Shown here in pieces: positions 45,559-53,967 of a stretch of DNA of 64,000 nt (positions are counted from its first letter, which is position 1; the number at the start of each line of letters is the position of its first letter). This stretch comes from Pseudomonas sp. BGr12 (GTDB lineage: Bacteria; Pseudomonadota; Gammaproteobacteria; Pseudomonadales; Pseudomonadaceae). The stretch covers positions 1 through 64,000 of the forward strand of contig NZ_JALRNF010000028.1 of assembly GCF_030272895.1 (NCBI RefSeq), read 5' to 3'. A program made the position numbers and the translations under genes. The notes below the pieces were generated by a model. That model had not been told where the DNA came from and searched no databases. It saw nothing but the letters and a program-made list of their open reading frames with translations.

Positions 45559-46563
45559 ATGAATGACTTACCGCTCGACGGTTTCCCGAGCATGAATGAA
45601 AACTCGGCAATGGTCCTGTTGGTCGACGATCAGGCCATGATTGGCGAGGCGGTGCGTCGTGGCCTGGCCCACGAAGAGAACATCGACTTCCACTTCTGCG
45701 CCGACCCGCACCAGGCGGTCGCCCAGGCCATCCGGATCAAGCCGACGGTGATCCTCCAGGACCTGATCATGCCCGGTCTCGACGGCCTGACCCTGGTGCG
45801 CGAGTACCGCAACAACCCGGCCACCCAGGACATTCCGATCATCGTCCTGTCGACCAAGGAAGACCCGTTGGTCAAAAGCGCGGCCTTTGCCGCCGGTGCC
45901 AACGACTACCTGGTCAAGCTGCCGGACAATATCGAACTGGTGGCGCGCATTCGCTACCACTCGCGCTCCTACCTGACCCTGTTGCAGCGCGACGAGGCCT
46001 ATCGCGCCTTGCGCGTCAGCCAGCAGCAACTGCTCGACACCAACCTGGTGCTGCAGCGGCTGATGAACTCCGACGGCCTCACCGGGTTGTCCAACCGTCG
46101 TCATTTCGACGAATACCTGGAGCTGGAATGGCGCCGGGCCATGCGCGAGCAGGCCCAGCTGTCGTTGCTGATGATCGATGTCGACTATTTCAAGTCGTAC
46201 AACGATACCTTCGGCCACCTGGCGGGTGACGAGGCGCTGCGCAAGGTCGCCGATGCCATTCGCGGCTCCTGCGCACGGCCCAGCGACCTGCCGGCGCGCT
46301 ATGGCGGCGAGGAGTTCGCCCTGGTGCTTCCCAACACCTCGCCGGGCGGTGCCCGCCTGGTGGCGGAAAAACTGCGCCAGTCGGTGGCGGCGATGAAAAT
46401 CGCCCACAACATGCCCGAAGCCGACTCCAGCCTGACCGTCAGCATCGGCCTGGCCACCCAGACGCCGGCCATGGGCAGCAACTGCCGGCAACTGATCTCG
46501 GCGGCGGACAAGGGCCTGTACCTGGCCAAGCACAACGGCCGCAACCAGGTCCGGGTGGATTGA
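45559..46563 (+). CDS. wspR: Diguanylate cyclase response regulator WspR
   Basis: A 334-residue output protein that makes c-di-GMP when phosphorylated by WspE. The receiver domain has D68 ([12 protein letters not shown]); a helical linker covers residues 130-170; the GGDEF domain carries an active GGEEF at 249-253. The inhibitory site R240-x-x-D243 is present, so product feedback is expected. It begins 51 bp after wspF rather than overlapping, unlike the other junctions, with AGGTGA before the ATG. A REP pair follows. Confidence 0.96.
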   Translation: MNDLPLDGFPSMNENSAMVLLVDDQAMIGEAVRRGLAHEENIDFHFCADPHQAVAQAIRIKPTVILQDLIMPGLDGLTLVREYRNNPATQDIPIIVLSTKEDPLVKSAAFAAGANDYLVKLPDNIELVARIRYHSRSYLTLLQRDEAYRALRVSQQQLLDTNLVLQRLMNSDGLTGLSNRRHFDEYLELEWRRAMREQAQLSLLMIDVDYFKSYNDTFGHLAGDEALRKVADAIRGSCARPSDLPARYGGEEFALVLPNTSPGGARLVAEKLRQSVAAMKIAHNMPEADSSLTVSIGLATQTPAMGSNCRQLISAADKGLYLAKHNGRNQVRVD

Positions 46564-46588
46564 ACCGAGCCTGGCGGCCCGGGTTCGT

Positions 46589-46658
46589 GTAGGAGCGGGC
46601 TTGCCCCGCGATTGCGTACCGGCAATCACAGTGCATCGCGGGGCAAGCCCGCTCCTAC
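46589..46658. repeat. Paired REP palindrome after wspR
   Basis: Two facing REP cores (GTAGGAGCGGGCTTGCCCC and complement) separated by about 20 bases, forming the 3' end structure of the wsp operon before prfB. Confidence 0.9.
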
Positions 46659-46722
46659 GGTGGTTTGGCCCGCACCATTTTCCAAGCCGCCCGACGGGCT
46701 GCCGTCGGCTTTCAGACTCGGT

Positions 46723-46728
46723 TATACT
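46723..46728 (+). promoter_or_regulatory. Candidate -10 box of the prfB promoter
   Basis: TATACT lies 42 bases before the prfB start. A small hairpin (CCGACGG/CCGTCGG, 46691-46708) lies just upstream. No clear -35 box is seen. Confidence 0.45.
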
Positions 46729-46769
46729 CTCCGGCTTTTCTACAGAATACGCACGAGAGCTGCCCGCCC

Positions 46770-47865
46770 ATGGAAATCCAACCGATCCTGAATACCATCA
46801 AGGACCTGACCGAGCGTTCCGAATCTATTCGGGGGTATCTTTGACTACGATCAAAAGCATGAGCGCCTGATCGAAGTCAACCGCGAGCTGGAAGACCCTG
46901 CCGTCTGGAACAAGCCCGAGTATGCCCAGGGCCTGGGGCGCGAGCGTGCGCTTCTGGCGCAGGTCGTCGAGACCCTGGACAAGCTGTCCGGTGGCCTGGC
47001 CGACTGCAAGGACCTGCTCGACATGGCCGTCGAGGAAGATGACGAAGGCGCCGTCGGCGACGTCATCAGCGAGTTGGAGGGCCTGGACGAGTCCCTGGCC
47101 AAGCTCGAATTCCGTCGCATGTTCAGCGGCGAGATGGACATGAACAACGCCTACCTGGACATCCAGGCCGGTTCCGGCGGCACCGAAGCCCAGGACTGGG
47201 CCAACATCCTGCTGCGCATGTACCTGCGCTGGGCCGACAAGCGCGGCTTCGATGCCACCATCATCGAACTGTCCGAAGGCGAAGTCGCCGGCATCAAGGG
47301 CGCCACCGTGCACATCAAGGGCGAGTACGCCTTCGGCTGGCTGCGCACCGAGATCGGCGTGCACCGCCTGGTGCGCAAGAGCCCGTTCGACTCCGGCGCC
47401 CGTCGCCACACCTCGTTCTCGGCGGTGTTCGTGTCCCCCGAGATCGACGACAAGGTCGAGATCGATATCAACCCGTCCGACCTGCGCATCGACACCTACC
47501 GCTCCTCGGGTGCCGGTGGTCAGCACGTCAACACCACCGACTCGGCGGTACGTATCACCCACGTGCCGACCAACACCGTGGTGGCCTGCCAGAACGAACG
47601 TTCCCAGCACGCCAACAAGGACACCGCCATGAAAATGCTGCGGGCCAAGTTGTATGAGCTGGAAATGCAGAAGCGCAACGCCGCTTCCCAGGCACTGGAA
47701 GACAGCAAGTCCGACATCGGCTGGGGCCACCAGATCCGCTCCTATGTACTCGATGACTCGCGCATCAAGGACCTGCGTACCGGCGTCGAGCGCAGCGACT
47801 GCCAGAAGGTCCTGGACGGCGACCTCGACCAGTACCTGGAAGCGAGCCTCAAGCAGGGACTGTAA
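46770..47865 (+). CDS. prfB: Peptide chain release factor 2 (programmed +1 frameshift)
   Basis: RF2 recognises UGA and UAA. The frame from ATG 46770 meets an in-frame TGA at 46842-46844 (codon 25) and continues in the +1 frame to 47865, giving 364 residues. GGQ for peptide release is in GAGGQHVN and the stop-codon SPF motif is in RKSPFDSG. The frameshift is the conserved RF2 self-regulation: when RF2 is scarce the ribosome slips at CTT TGA C. lysS follows 93 bp downstream, as in many proteobacteria. Confidence 0.97.
46830..46845 (+). promoter_or_regulatory. prfB programmed frameshift site
   Basis: The sequence CGGGGGTATCTTTGAC contains the slippery CTT, the UGA stop and the following C, with an upstream G-rich Shine-Dalgarno-like element. 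The classical element begins AGGGGG; here the first base is C. Confidence 0.95.
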
Positions 47866-47880
47866 ACCGCACACCACCGC

Positions 47881-47930
47881 CGCGATACGAGGCCATCGGC
47901 CCGTATCGCGTGCCCTGCCCGACAAGGGCA
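47881..47930. other. Two adjacent hairpins between prfB and lysS
   Basis: CGCGATACG and CGTATCGCG (47881-47910) form a 9-bp stem that can extend through GGCC/GGCC. It is followed at once by TGCCCT/AGGGCA (47911-47930). No T run follows, so this is more likely an RNA-processing or stability structure than a terminator. Confidence 0.6.
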
Positions 47931-47958
47931 ACGAATACCTGATGGAAAGAATGACGAC

Positions 47959-49461
47959 ATGAGCGACCTCAATCTCGACCCGCAAGACCTGCAACAGGAA
48001 GAAAACAACCTGATCGCGCTGCGCAAGGAAAAGCTTGCTGCCGAGCGCGCCAAGGGTAATGCCTTCCCCAACGACTTCCGCCGTGACAGCTACTGCAACG
48101 ACCTGCAGAAGCAATATGTCGACAAGACCAAGGAAGAGCTGGAAGCTGCAGCGATTCCGGTCAAGGTTGCCGGCCGCATCATGCTCAACCGTGGCTCGTT
48201 CATGGTGATCCAGGACATGACCGGTCGCATCCAGGTCTACGTCAACCGCAAGACCCTGCCAGAAGAAACCCTGGCCGCGGTCAAGACCTGGGACCTGGGC
48301 GACATCATCGCCGCCGAAGGTACCCTGGCCCGTTCCGGCAAGGGTGACCTGTACGTCGAGATGACCAACGTGCGTCTGCTGACCAAGTCGCTGCGCCCGC
48401 TGCCGGACAAGCACCACGGCCTGACCGATACCGAACAGCGCTATCGCCAGCGCTACGTCGACCTGATGGTCAACGAGGAAACTCGTCACACCTTCCGCGT
48501 TCGCTCGCAGGTCATCGCCCACATCCGCAACTTCCTGATGGCGCGCGACTTCCTCGAAGTGGAAACGCCGATGCTGCAGACCATCCCCGGTGGTGCCGCG
48601 GCCAAGCCGTTCGAAACCCACCACAACGCGCTGGACATGCAGATGTTCCTGCGTATCGCCCCGGAGCTGTACCTCAAGCGCCTGGTGGTCGGTGGCTTCG
48701 AGAAAGTCTTCGAAATCAACCGCAACTTCCGTAACGAAGGCGTTTCGACCCGGCACAACCCCGAGTTCACCATGCTCGAGTTCTACCAGGCCCACGCCGA
48801 CTACGAAGACAACATGGACCTGACCGAGGAGCTGTTCCGCGAACTGGCGCAGCTTGTACTGGGGACTACCGACGTGCCGTATGGCGACAAGGTGTTCCAC
48901 TTCGGCGAGCCGTTCGTGCGCCTGTCGGTGTTCGACTCGATCCTCAAGTACAACCCCGAGATCACTGCCGCCGACCTCAACGACATCGACAAGGCCCGTG
49001 AAATCGCCAAGAAAGCCGGTGCCAAGGTCCTGGGCTTCGAAGGCCTGGGCAAGCTGCAGGTGATGATTTTCGAAGAGCTGGTCGAGCACAAGCTGGAGCA
49101 GCCGCACTTCATCACCCAGTACCCGTTCGAAGTCTCGCCGCTGGCCCGTCGCAACGACGAGAATCCGAACGTCACCGACCGTTTCGAGCTGTTCATCGGT
49201 GGCCGCGAGATCGCCAACGCCTACTCCGAGCTCAACGATGCCGAAGACCAGGCCGAGCGCTTCATGGCCCAGGTGGCCGAGAAGGACGCCGGTGACGACG
49301 AAGCCATGCACTACGATGCCGACTTCGTTCGCGCCCTGGAATACGGCATGCCGCCGACCGCCGGTGAAGGCATCGGTATCGACCGTCTGGTGATGCTGCT
49401 GACCAACTCGCCGTCGATCCGCGACGTGATCCTGTTCCCGCACATGCGCCCGCAGGCCTGA
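47959..49461 (+). CDS. lysS: Lysyl-tRNA synthetase, class II
   Basis: A 500-residue enzyme charging tRNA-Lys. An N-terminal OB-fold anticodon domain (residues about 55-180: [17 protein letters not shown]) is followed by the class II core: motif 2 near [11 protein letters not shown] (residue 255), the [19 protein letters not shown] region and motif 3 [12 protein letters not shown] near residue 475. It is probably co-transcribed with prfB and is followed by an intrinsic terminator. Confidence 0.97.
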   Translation: MSDLNLDPQDLQQEENNLIALRKEKLAAERAKGNAFPNDFRRDSYCNDLQKQYVDKTKEELEAAAIPVKVAGRIMLNRGSFMVIQDMTGRIQVYVNRKTLPEETLAAVKTWDLGDIIAAEGTLARSGKGDLYVEMTNVRLLTKSLRPLPDKHHGLTDTEQRYRQRYVDLMVNEETRHTFRVRSQVIAHIRNFLMARDFLEVETPMLQTIPGGAAAKPFETHHNALDMQMFLRIAPELYLKRLVVGGFEKVFEINRNFRNEGVSTRHNPEFTMLEFYQAHADYEDNMDLTEELFRELAQLVLGTTDVPYGDKVFHFGEPFVRLSVFDSILKYNPEITAADLNDIDKAREIAKKAGAKVLGFEGLGKLQVMIFEELVEHKLEQPHFITQYPFEVSPLARRNDENPNVTDRFELFIGGREIANAYSELNDAEDQAERFMAQVAEKDAGDDEAMHYDADFVRALEYGMPPTAGEGIGIDRLVMLLTNSPSIRDVILFPHMRPQA

Positions 49462-49472
49462 GTGTCCTGAAC

Positions 49473-49497
49473 AAGCCGCCTTTCGAGGCGGCTTTTT
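49473..49497 (+). terminator. Intrinsic terminator after lysS
   Basis: AAGCCGCCT and AGGCGGCTT form a 9-bp stem with a TTCG loop, followed by T residues, 12 bases after the lysS stop. Confidence 0.93.
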
Positions 49498-49546
49498 CTT
49501 GTCTGTCGATAATTTTTCATCGGATCCAACCAGGGGGAGACCTGCA

Positions 49547-50263
49547 GTGACTCCTGCAATGGCTCAACAAGGTGCGGCGGGCGTAGCTACGGCCGTCGCG
49601 GAAAGCGTGCAGTACCAGGGCCGCAAGGCCAGTCGCCAGGGCAGCGAACAGCGCCGCCAGGACATCCTCGACGCAGCCATGCGCATTGTCGTGCGCGACG
49701 GCGTGCGCGGTGTGCGCCACCGCGCGGTGGCGACCGAGGCCGGGGTTCCGCTGTCGGCGACCACTTACTACTTCAAGGACATCGAGGACCTGCTCACCGA
49801 CACCTTCGCCCAGTACGTGGAGCGTAGTGCGGCCTACATGGCCAAACTGTGGGAAAGCGCCGAGGTGGTGCTGCGCCAGTTGCTCGCCCAGGGCGACGGC
49901 AGCCCGCAGAGCAGGGCACACCTGGCTGATGAGGTGGCGAAGATGACCGCCGATTACGTGCAGCGCCAGTTGCACAATCGCCGCGATTTCCTGATGGCCG
50001 AGCAGGCTTTTCGCCAGGAGGCCCTGCTGTGTCCGCGCCTGGCCGAGTTGGTCAGGCTGCACGAGCAGATTCTGCTGCGTGGTACCTGCCAGATGCTCCA
50101 GGTCGTGGGCTCGCGCCAGCCGCAGCAGGATGCGCTGGTGTTGACGGCGATTATCGAGCAGATGGAATATCAGGGCCTGCTCGACGGCTCACGCGTCGAG
50201 GCGCCTGCGCAGATGCTCGCTATCCTTACCCGGTACCTGCATCTGGTGCTGGCCGCCGCGTGA
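49547..50263 (+). CDS. TetR-family transcriptional regulator
   Basis: A 238-residue regulator. After a flexible N-terminus of about 35 residues comes a TetR DNA-binding domain (RRQDILDAAMRIVVRDGVRGVRHRAVATEAGVPLSATTYYF, in parts, residues about 40-80), with FKDIEDLL following, then an all-helical ligand domain. The GTG at 49547 is preferred because GGGGGAGA lies 6-7 bases before it; an upstream TTG has none. It is first in a same-strand run with four genes of poorly known role and may control them. Confidence 0.88.
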   Translation: MTPAMAQQGAAGVATAVAESVQYQGRKASRQGSEQRRQDILDAAMRIVVRDGVRGVRHRAVATEAGVPLSATTYYFKDIEDLLTDTFAQYVERSAAYMAKLWESAEVVLRQLLAQGDGSPQSRAHLADEVAKMTADYVQRQLHNRRDFLMAEQAFRQEALLCPRLAELVRLHEQILLRGTCQMLQVVGSRQPQQDALVLTAIIEQMEYQGLLDGSRVEAPAQMLAILTRYLHLVLAAA

Positions 50264-50291
50264 GGCGCGGCCCTATTTCAAGGAGAACCCG

Positions 50292-50837
50292 ATGAAAGCC
50301 AGAAGTCTGCTGTTGGCGCTGTCGTTCCTGCTGCTTGGCGGTTGTCTGGTGACCTTCAATGAGCCGATTCCGGCGAACGAGGCGGCGCCGCGCGCCCTGC
50401 TCGGCAAATGGACCAGCAAGGACGCCTGGGGCGAGCCGCTGAACCTGGTGATCAGCCGCAGCGGTGGCAATGCCTACAAGGCCGTGGCCACCGGCAAGGA
50501 CAAGAAGCACGACGAGTACGCCTTCACCGTGTCCCGACATGGCAATCGCTGGTACCTCTCGGCCGGTGTGCCCAAGCGCCTGGGCGGCAACTTCCTGATC
50601 GGCGGGTTCGATGTGATCGACGGCAAGGAGCTGGTGATCTACAACCTCGACGTCGAGCAGGTCAACCAGGCCGTGGAGAAGAAAGAGCTCAGCGGCCGTA
50701 CCTACGAGGTGCCGGACGACAACGGTGAAGGCGTACTGATCGACAGCCCGGTGGAGCGGGTCATGGCCTACCTGGACGATCCGGCCAACTCCGACCTGTT
50801 CATCGAAGTGGCGCGGTTCCAGCGGGCCGGCAAGTAA
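50292..50837 (+). CDS. Putative lipoprotein
   Basis: A 181-residue protein with a lipoprotein signal peptide: charged start, hydrophobic core and lipobox LLGGC with the modified cysteine at residue 18. The mature part begins LVTFNEPI and has a beta-rich region (LGKWTSKDAWGEPLNLVISR) that resembles a small outer-membrane lipoprotein of unknown role. AAGGAG precedes the ATG. It lies 28 bp after the TetR gene and 24 bp before the QEGLA gene. Confidence 0.8.
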   Translation: MKARSLLLALSFLLLGGCLVTFNEPIPANEAAPRALLGKWTSKDAWGEPLNLVISRSGGNAYKAVATGKDKKHDEYAFTVSRHGNRWYLSAGVPKRLGGNFLIGGFDVIDGKELVIYNLDVEQVNQAVEKKELSGRTYEVPDDNGEGVLIDSPVERVMAYLDDPANSDLFIEVARFQRAGK

Positions 50838-50861
50838 TACTGACGATTCAAGGAGTCAAGG

Positions 50862-52139
50862 GTGGACGAGTACCAGCAGACGATACGTGCCCTGTCTGAT
50901 CGCATTGTCCTGGCGCAAACGCCCATTCGCGTGCTCGATGCGGTGAAGTGGGACGATAGCATTCGCCAGGGCTTCCTCAAGGCCAAGGGCCGGGAGATGC
51001 CGGCGGTGGATCGCGCCTATTACCTGGCGCGACCGCTGTCGTTCGATTCCAGCGCGGTGAAGCTTGAATTCCAGAACATCGAGCGTGACATCACCCGCCA
51101 GCTGGGCCAGTTCAACCCGGTCGGGCAGATCATGCGGCGCATGTGCAAGGAATACCGCATGGTGGTGCGCATGCTCGAGGCGCGTGGCACCGAGGACTTC
51201 GGCCTGATCTCCCAGGAACTCTATGGCGCGGCCTCCGATGCCTTCCATGCCGGCGATCCGACCCTGTCGGACCTGGGGCTGATGCTCTCGGATTACCTGA
51301 ACAACATCGATGGCCGGGGCGATCTCAAGGACGAACCGAAGGACCTCACCGCCAAGCAGGCCGTGGAGATGCTCCAGCGGCGCCTGAACAAAGTGTTCAA
51401 CGAGGCCGAGGACACCATCCGCGTGTTCGAGTCCGATGGCATCGTCGCCGATGCCGCCGCCGGCGCCGACTACATCAAGATCCGCAGCGACGCCATGTTC
51501 AACAGCCGCGACGTGCGCGCCCTGGAGGTCCATGAGGGGCTGGTGCACGTGGGCACCACCTTGAACGGCCTGAACCAGCCGATCTGCACCTTCCTGGCCA
51601 AGGGCCCGCCCTCGTCGACCGTGACCCAGGAAGGCCTGGCGATCCTCATGGAGGTGATCGCCTTCGCCTCCTACCCCAGCCGCCTGCGCAAGCTGACCAA
51701 CCGCACCCGGGCCATCCACATGGTCGAGGAGGGCGCCGATTTCATGCAGATCTACGAGTTCTTCCGCGCCCAGGGCTTTGGCATGCCGGAAAGCTACGGC
51801 AACGCCAGCCGGGTGTTCCGCGGCTCGGTGCCCAATGGTCTGCCATTTACCAAGGACTTGTCCTACCTCAAGGGCTTCATCATGGTTTACAACTATATTC
51901 AGTTGGCCGTGCGCAAGGGCAAGCTCGAACAGATCCCCTTGCTGTTCTGCGGCAAGACCACCCTTGAAGACATGCGCACGATGCGCCAACTGGTCGATGA
52001 AGGCCTGGTGGAACCGCCCAAGTACTTGCCGGAACAGTTCCGCGACCTCAACGCGCTGTCGGCCTGGATGTGTTTCTCCAACTTCCTCAACCACCTGAGC
52101 CTGGACCGGATTGAAGCCGACTATTCGAACATTCTCTGA
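50862..52139 (+). CDS. QEGLA-motif (DUF1704) metallopeptidase-like protein
   Basis: A 425-residue protein carrying the QEGLA motif (VTQEGLAILMEV near residue 265) and an upstream VHEGLVHVGT (near residue 225). Together these look like a gluzincin-type zinc site with HExxxH and a downstream glutamate. Relatives are annotated as affecting flavohaemoglobin expression, without known chemistry; a peptidase role is inferred from motifs only. The GTG start at 50862 has AAGGAG upstream. Its 3' end overlaps the start of the next gene by 29 bases. Confidence 0.82.
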   Translation: MDEYQQTIRALSDRIVLAQTPIRVLDAVKWDDSIRQGFLKAKGREMPAVDRAYYLARPLSFDSSAVKLEFQNIERDITRQLGQFNPVGQIMRRMCKEYRMVVRMLEARGTEDFGLISQELYGAASDAFHAGDPTLSDLGLMLSDYLNNIDGRGDLKDEPKDLTAKQAVEMLQRRLNKVFNEAEDTIRVFESDGIVADAAAGADYIKIRSDAMFNSRDVRALEVHEGLVHVGTTLNGLNQPICTFLAKGPPSSTVTQEGLAILMEVIAFASYPSRLRKLTNRTRAIHMVEEGADFMQIYEFFRAQGFGMPESYGNASRVFRGSVPNGLPFTKDLSYLKGFIMVYNYIQLAVRKGKLEQIPLLFCGKTTLEDMRTMRQLVDEGLVEPPKYLPEQFRDLNALSAWMCFSNFLNHLSLDRIEADYSNIL

Positions 52140-53034
52140 AGCAGGGCGCAGGTGCCTGGGCCTGCTGCTGGTGTTGCTGAGTCTGGGCGGCTGCAGTTCG
52201 CTGCTGTTCTATCCCGAGCCCGGCCAGCCGTTCACTCCGGAGAAGGCCAAGCTGCAGTTTCGCGATGTCACCCTGACGGCGGCCGACGGCACTCGCTTGC
52301 ACGGCTGGTGGCTGCCGGCCAAGGCCGGCGTCGAGGTCAAGGGCACGGTGCTGCACCTGCATGGCAATGGCGGCAACCTGGCCTGGCATCTTGGCGGCAG
52401 TTGGTGGTTGCCCGAGCAGGGCTATCAGGTGCTGCTGCTGGATTACCGCGGTTACGGGCTGTCCCAGGGCAAGCCGGCCTTGCCACAGGTTTACCAGGAC
52501 ATCGCCGCCGCCCTCGACTGGCTGGAGCGTGCCCCCGAGGTGCAGGGCAAGCCCCAGGTGTTGTTGGGGCAGAGCCTGGGCGGCGCCATGGCCATCCATT
52601 ACCTGGCCGAGCATCCGCAGCAGGCCCGCCGCTTCAAGGCCATGGTGTTCGACGGCGTGCCGGCCAGCTATCGCCAGGTCGGACGCTTTGCCCTGAGCAA
52701 TCACTGGATGACCTGGCCCTTGCAGGTGCCGCTGTCCTGGTTGGTGCCCGACGGCGACAGCGCGATTCATTCGATCGAGCAGCTCAAGGCGACGCCCAAG
52801 TTGTTCTTCCACAGCATCGATGATCCGATCGTGCCGCTGGCCAACGGCATCCAGCTGTACCAGGCGGCGCCACCGCCGAGAGTGTTGCAACTGACCCGTG
52901 GCGGCCATGTGCAGACCTTTTCCGACAAGACCTGGCGCCAGGTGATGCTGCGCTTTCTCGATGACCCTGAACATTTCAATGGATTGCGGCGCCTGGCCGA
53001 AGTCCCTAATTACCCTGACGAGACGTCACAATGA
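52111..53034 (+). CDS. Alpha/beta hydrolase, predicted lipoprotein
   Basis: A 307-residue hydrolase. The N-terminus has basic residues, a hydrophobic core and lipobox SLGGC (cysteine near residue 28). The catalytic set is visible: serine in GQSLGGA near residue 155, aspartate in DDPIVPL near residue 240 and histidine in GGHVQT near residue 270, with the oxyanion HGNGGN near residue 88. TTG at 52111 is the best in-frame start; no ATG lies before the lipobox, and the start falls inside the preceding gene. It is probably an envelope esterase of unknown substrate. Confidence 0.8.
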   Translation: MKPTIRTFSEAGRRCLGLLLVLLSLGGCSSLLFYPEPGQPFTPEKAKLQFRDVTLTAADGTRLHGWWLPAKAGVEVKGTVLHLHGNGGNLAWHLGGSWWLPEQGYQVLLLDYRGYGLSQGKPALPQVYQDIAAALDWLERAPEVQGKPQVLLGQSLGGAMAIHYLAEHPQQARRFKAMVFDGVPASYRQVGRFALSNHWMTWPLQVPLSWLVPDGDSAIHSIEQLKATPKLFFHSIDDPIVPLANGIQLYQAAPPPRVLQLTRGGHVQTFSDKTWRQVMLRFLDDPEHFNGLRRLAEVPNYPDETSQ

Positions 53035-53360
53035 GTGAAGAACGTAACGCGATTCCCCTGATCATCACTGGAGTCTGCAGCATCATCGGTACGGTGGGTG
53101 CCCTGTGGTACTACGGCTACCTGCACTTCGCCAAGCCCGAGGATGCCCTGTTGCTGTCGGACTTCACCATGCTCAAGACCATTCCTGGGGAGGACTACAA
53201 GATCTCCCTGCAACCGGCGACCCAGGTGGCCCAGTGTGTCGATGGCGTGCTGGTGCTGTTCGATACCGCGCAAAAGGGCCTGACCGGCGTGCTGGTGAAC
53301 AGCAAGAAGCAGGCGGTGCGCTGCCTGGGCCAGGAAACCCCACAAGAGGTTCAGGAGTAA
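53031..53360 (+). CDS. Small membrane-anchored hypothetical protein
   Basis: A 109-residue protein with one N-terminal membrane helix (residues about 9-28: PLIITGVCSIIGTVGALWYYG) and a soluble C-terminal part with two cysteines (residues about 69 and 98) that could form a disulfide in the periplasm. It overlaps the hydrolase gene by ATGA, suggesting the two are made together. I do not recognise the family. Three REP cores follow. Confidence 0.75.
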   Translation: MSEERNAIPLIITGVCSIIGTVGALWYYGYLHFAKPEDALLLSDFTMLKTIPGEDYKISLQPATQVAQCVDGVLVLFDTAQKGLTGVLVNSKKQAVRCLGQETPQEVQE

Positions 53361-53373
53361 CAACTGCTCGCCG

Positions 53374-53476
53374 GTGGGAGCGGGCTTGCCCCGCGATTGC
53401 GTGCTGGGCGTCACAACGCATCGCGGGTCAAGCCCGCTCCCACATGTCCCCCTGTAGGAGCGGGCTTGCCCCGCGA
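53374..53476. repeat. Triple REP cluster
   Basis: Three REP cores in alternating orientation (about 53374-53397, 53420-53443, 53455-53476), the last ending imperfectly. The cluster separates the convergent small membrane protein and the unknown gene at 53488. Confidence 0.88.
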
Positions 53477-53487
53477 ATAATGCCACT

Positions 53488-53832
53488 TCAATGCGTTGAT
53501 TCGTCCTTGCGGCTGTCCATGGCCTGCAGGTAACGACGCGACAGGGCTAGAAAGCGCGGGGTCGGGCCGATGTCTTCGTACAGCGGATCACCTTCCTCGT
53601 CGGTGGCGATCACTTGCTGGCCCTTGACGTAGGGGAAGCTGGCTTCCAGTTCCTCCAGGGCCGCTCCCACCAGTTCACCGAGCAGTTCTTCCGGCCGGCG
53701 CTTGGGGTACATCTCGGCCAGGGCGGCCAGGCGCGCCGCCGATTCCACATCCAGATGCAGGACGTGGCCGGTGGGGCTCAGGCGACCCTTGGCGTTGCGT
53801 TCCCAATGCCGGGCAAGCTCACGGATTTTCAT
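53488..53832 (-). CDS. Conserved small hypothetical protein next to ppc
   Basis: A 114-residue soluble protein beginning [16 protein letters not shown]. No signal peptide or membrane helix is visible. The middle ([32 protein letters not shown]) is helical and amphipathic, and the rest is mixed and acidic. Similar genes in this position in Pseudomonas are sometimes labelled pilin assembly or type 1 pili tip component; I see no motif supporting that label. It is divergent from ppc. Confidence 0.7.
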   Translation of the reverse strand: MKIRELARHWERNAKGRLSPTGHVLHLDVESAARLAALAEMYPKRRPEELLGELVGAALEELEASFPYVKGQQVIATDEEGDPLYEDIGPTPRFLALSRRYLQAMDSRKDESTH

Positions 53833-53967
53833 GATGACCTCGTAAAGACCTGGGTATCAGTATTCAGCGTAGTCACTGCACAGCCTTTGGTCTGCCTTGA
53901 AAGCATGACCGGTAGTGGGGCACTCTGGTCCCAGAGCGGTTTTCCAGGAATGCCGGAGACAAGGCTG

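Noticed and set aside
46770..46845. Apparent frameshift mutation at the start of prfB
   Set aside because: The site is the conserved programmed +1 frameshift of RF2, not an error or pseudogene.
46825..49443. Very long open frame antisense to prfB and lysS
   Set aside because: It is a by-product of high GC codon use in the real genes; its sequence is low-complexity (V, D, G, Q, H-rich) and lacks domains.
49499..49546. Earlier TTG start for the TetR gene
   Set aside because: No ribosome site there and it falls right after the lysS terminator; the GTG at 49547 follows GGGGGAGA.
53374..53476. Closely spaced repeats resembling a short CRISPR array
   Set aside because: The repeats alternate in orientation and are the known REP palindrome; there are no uniform spacers and no cas genes.
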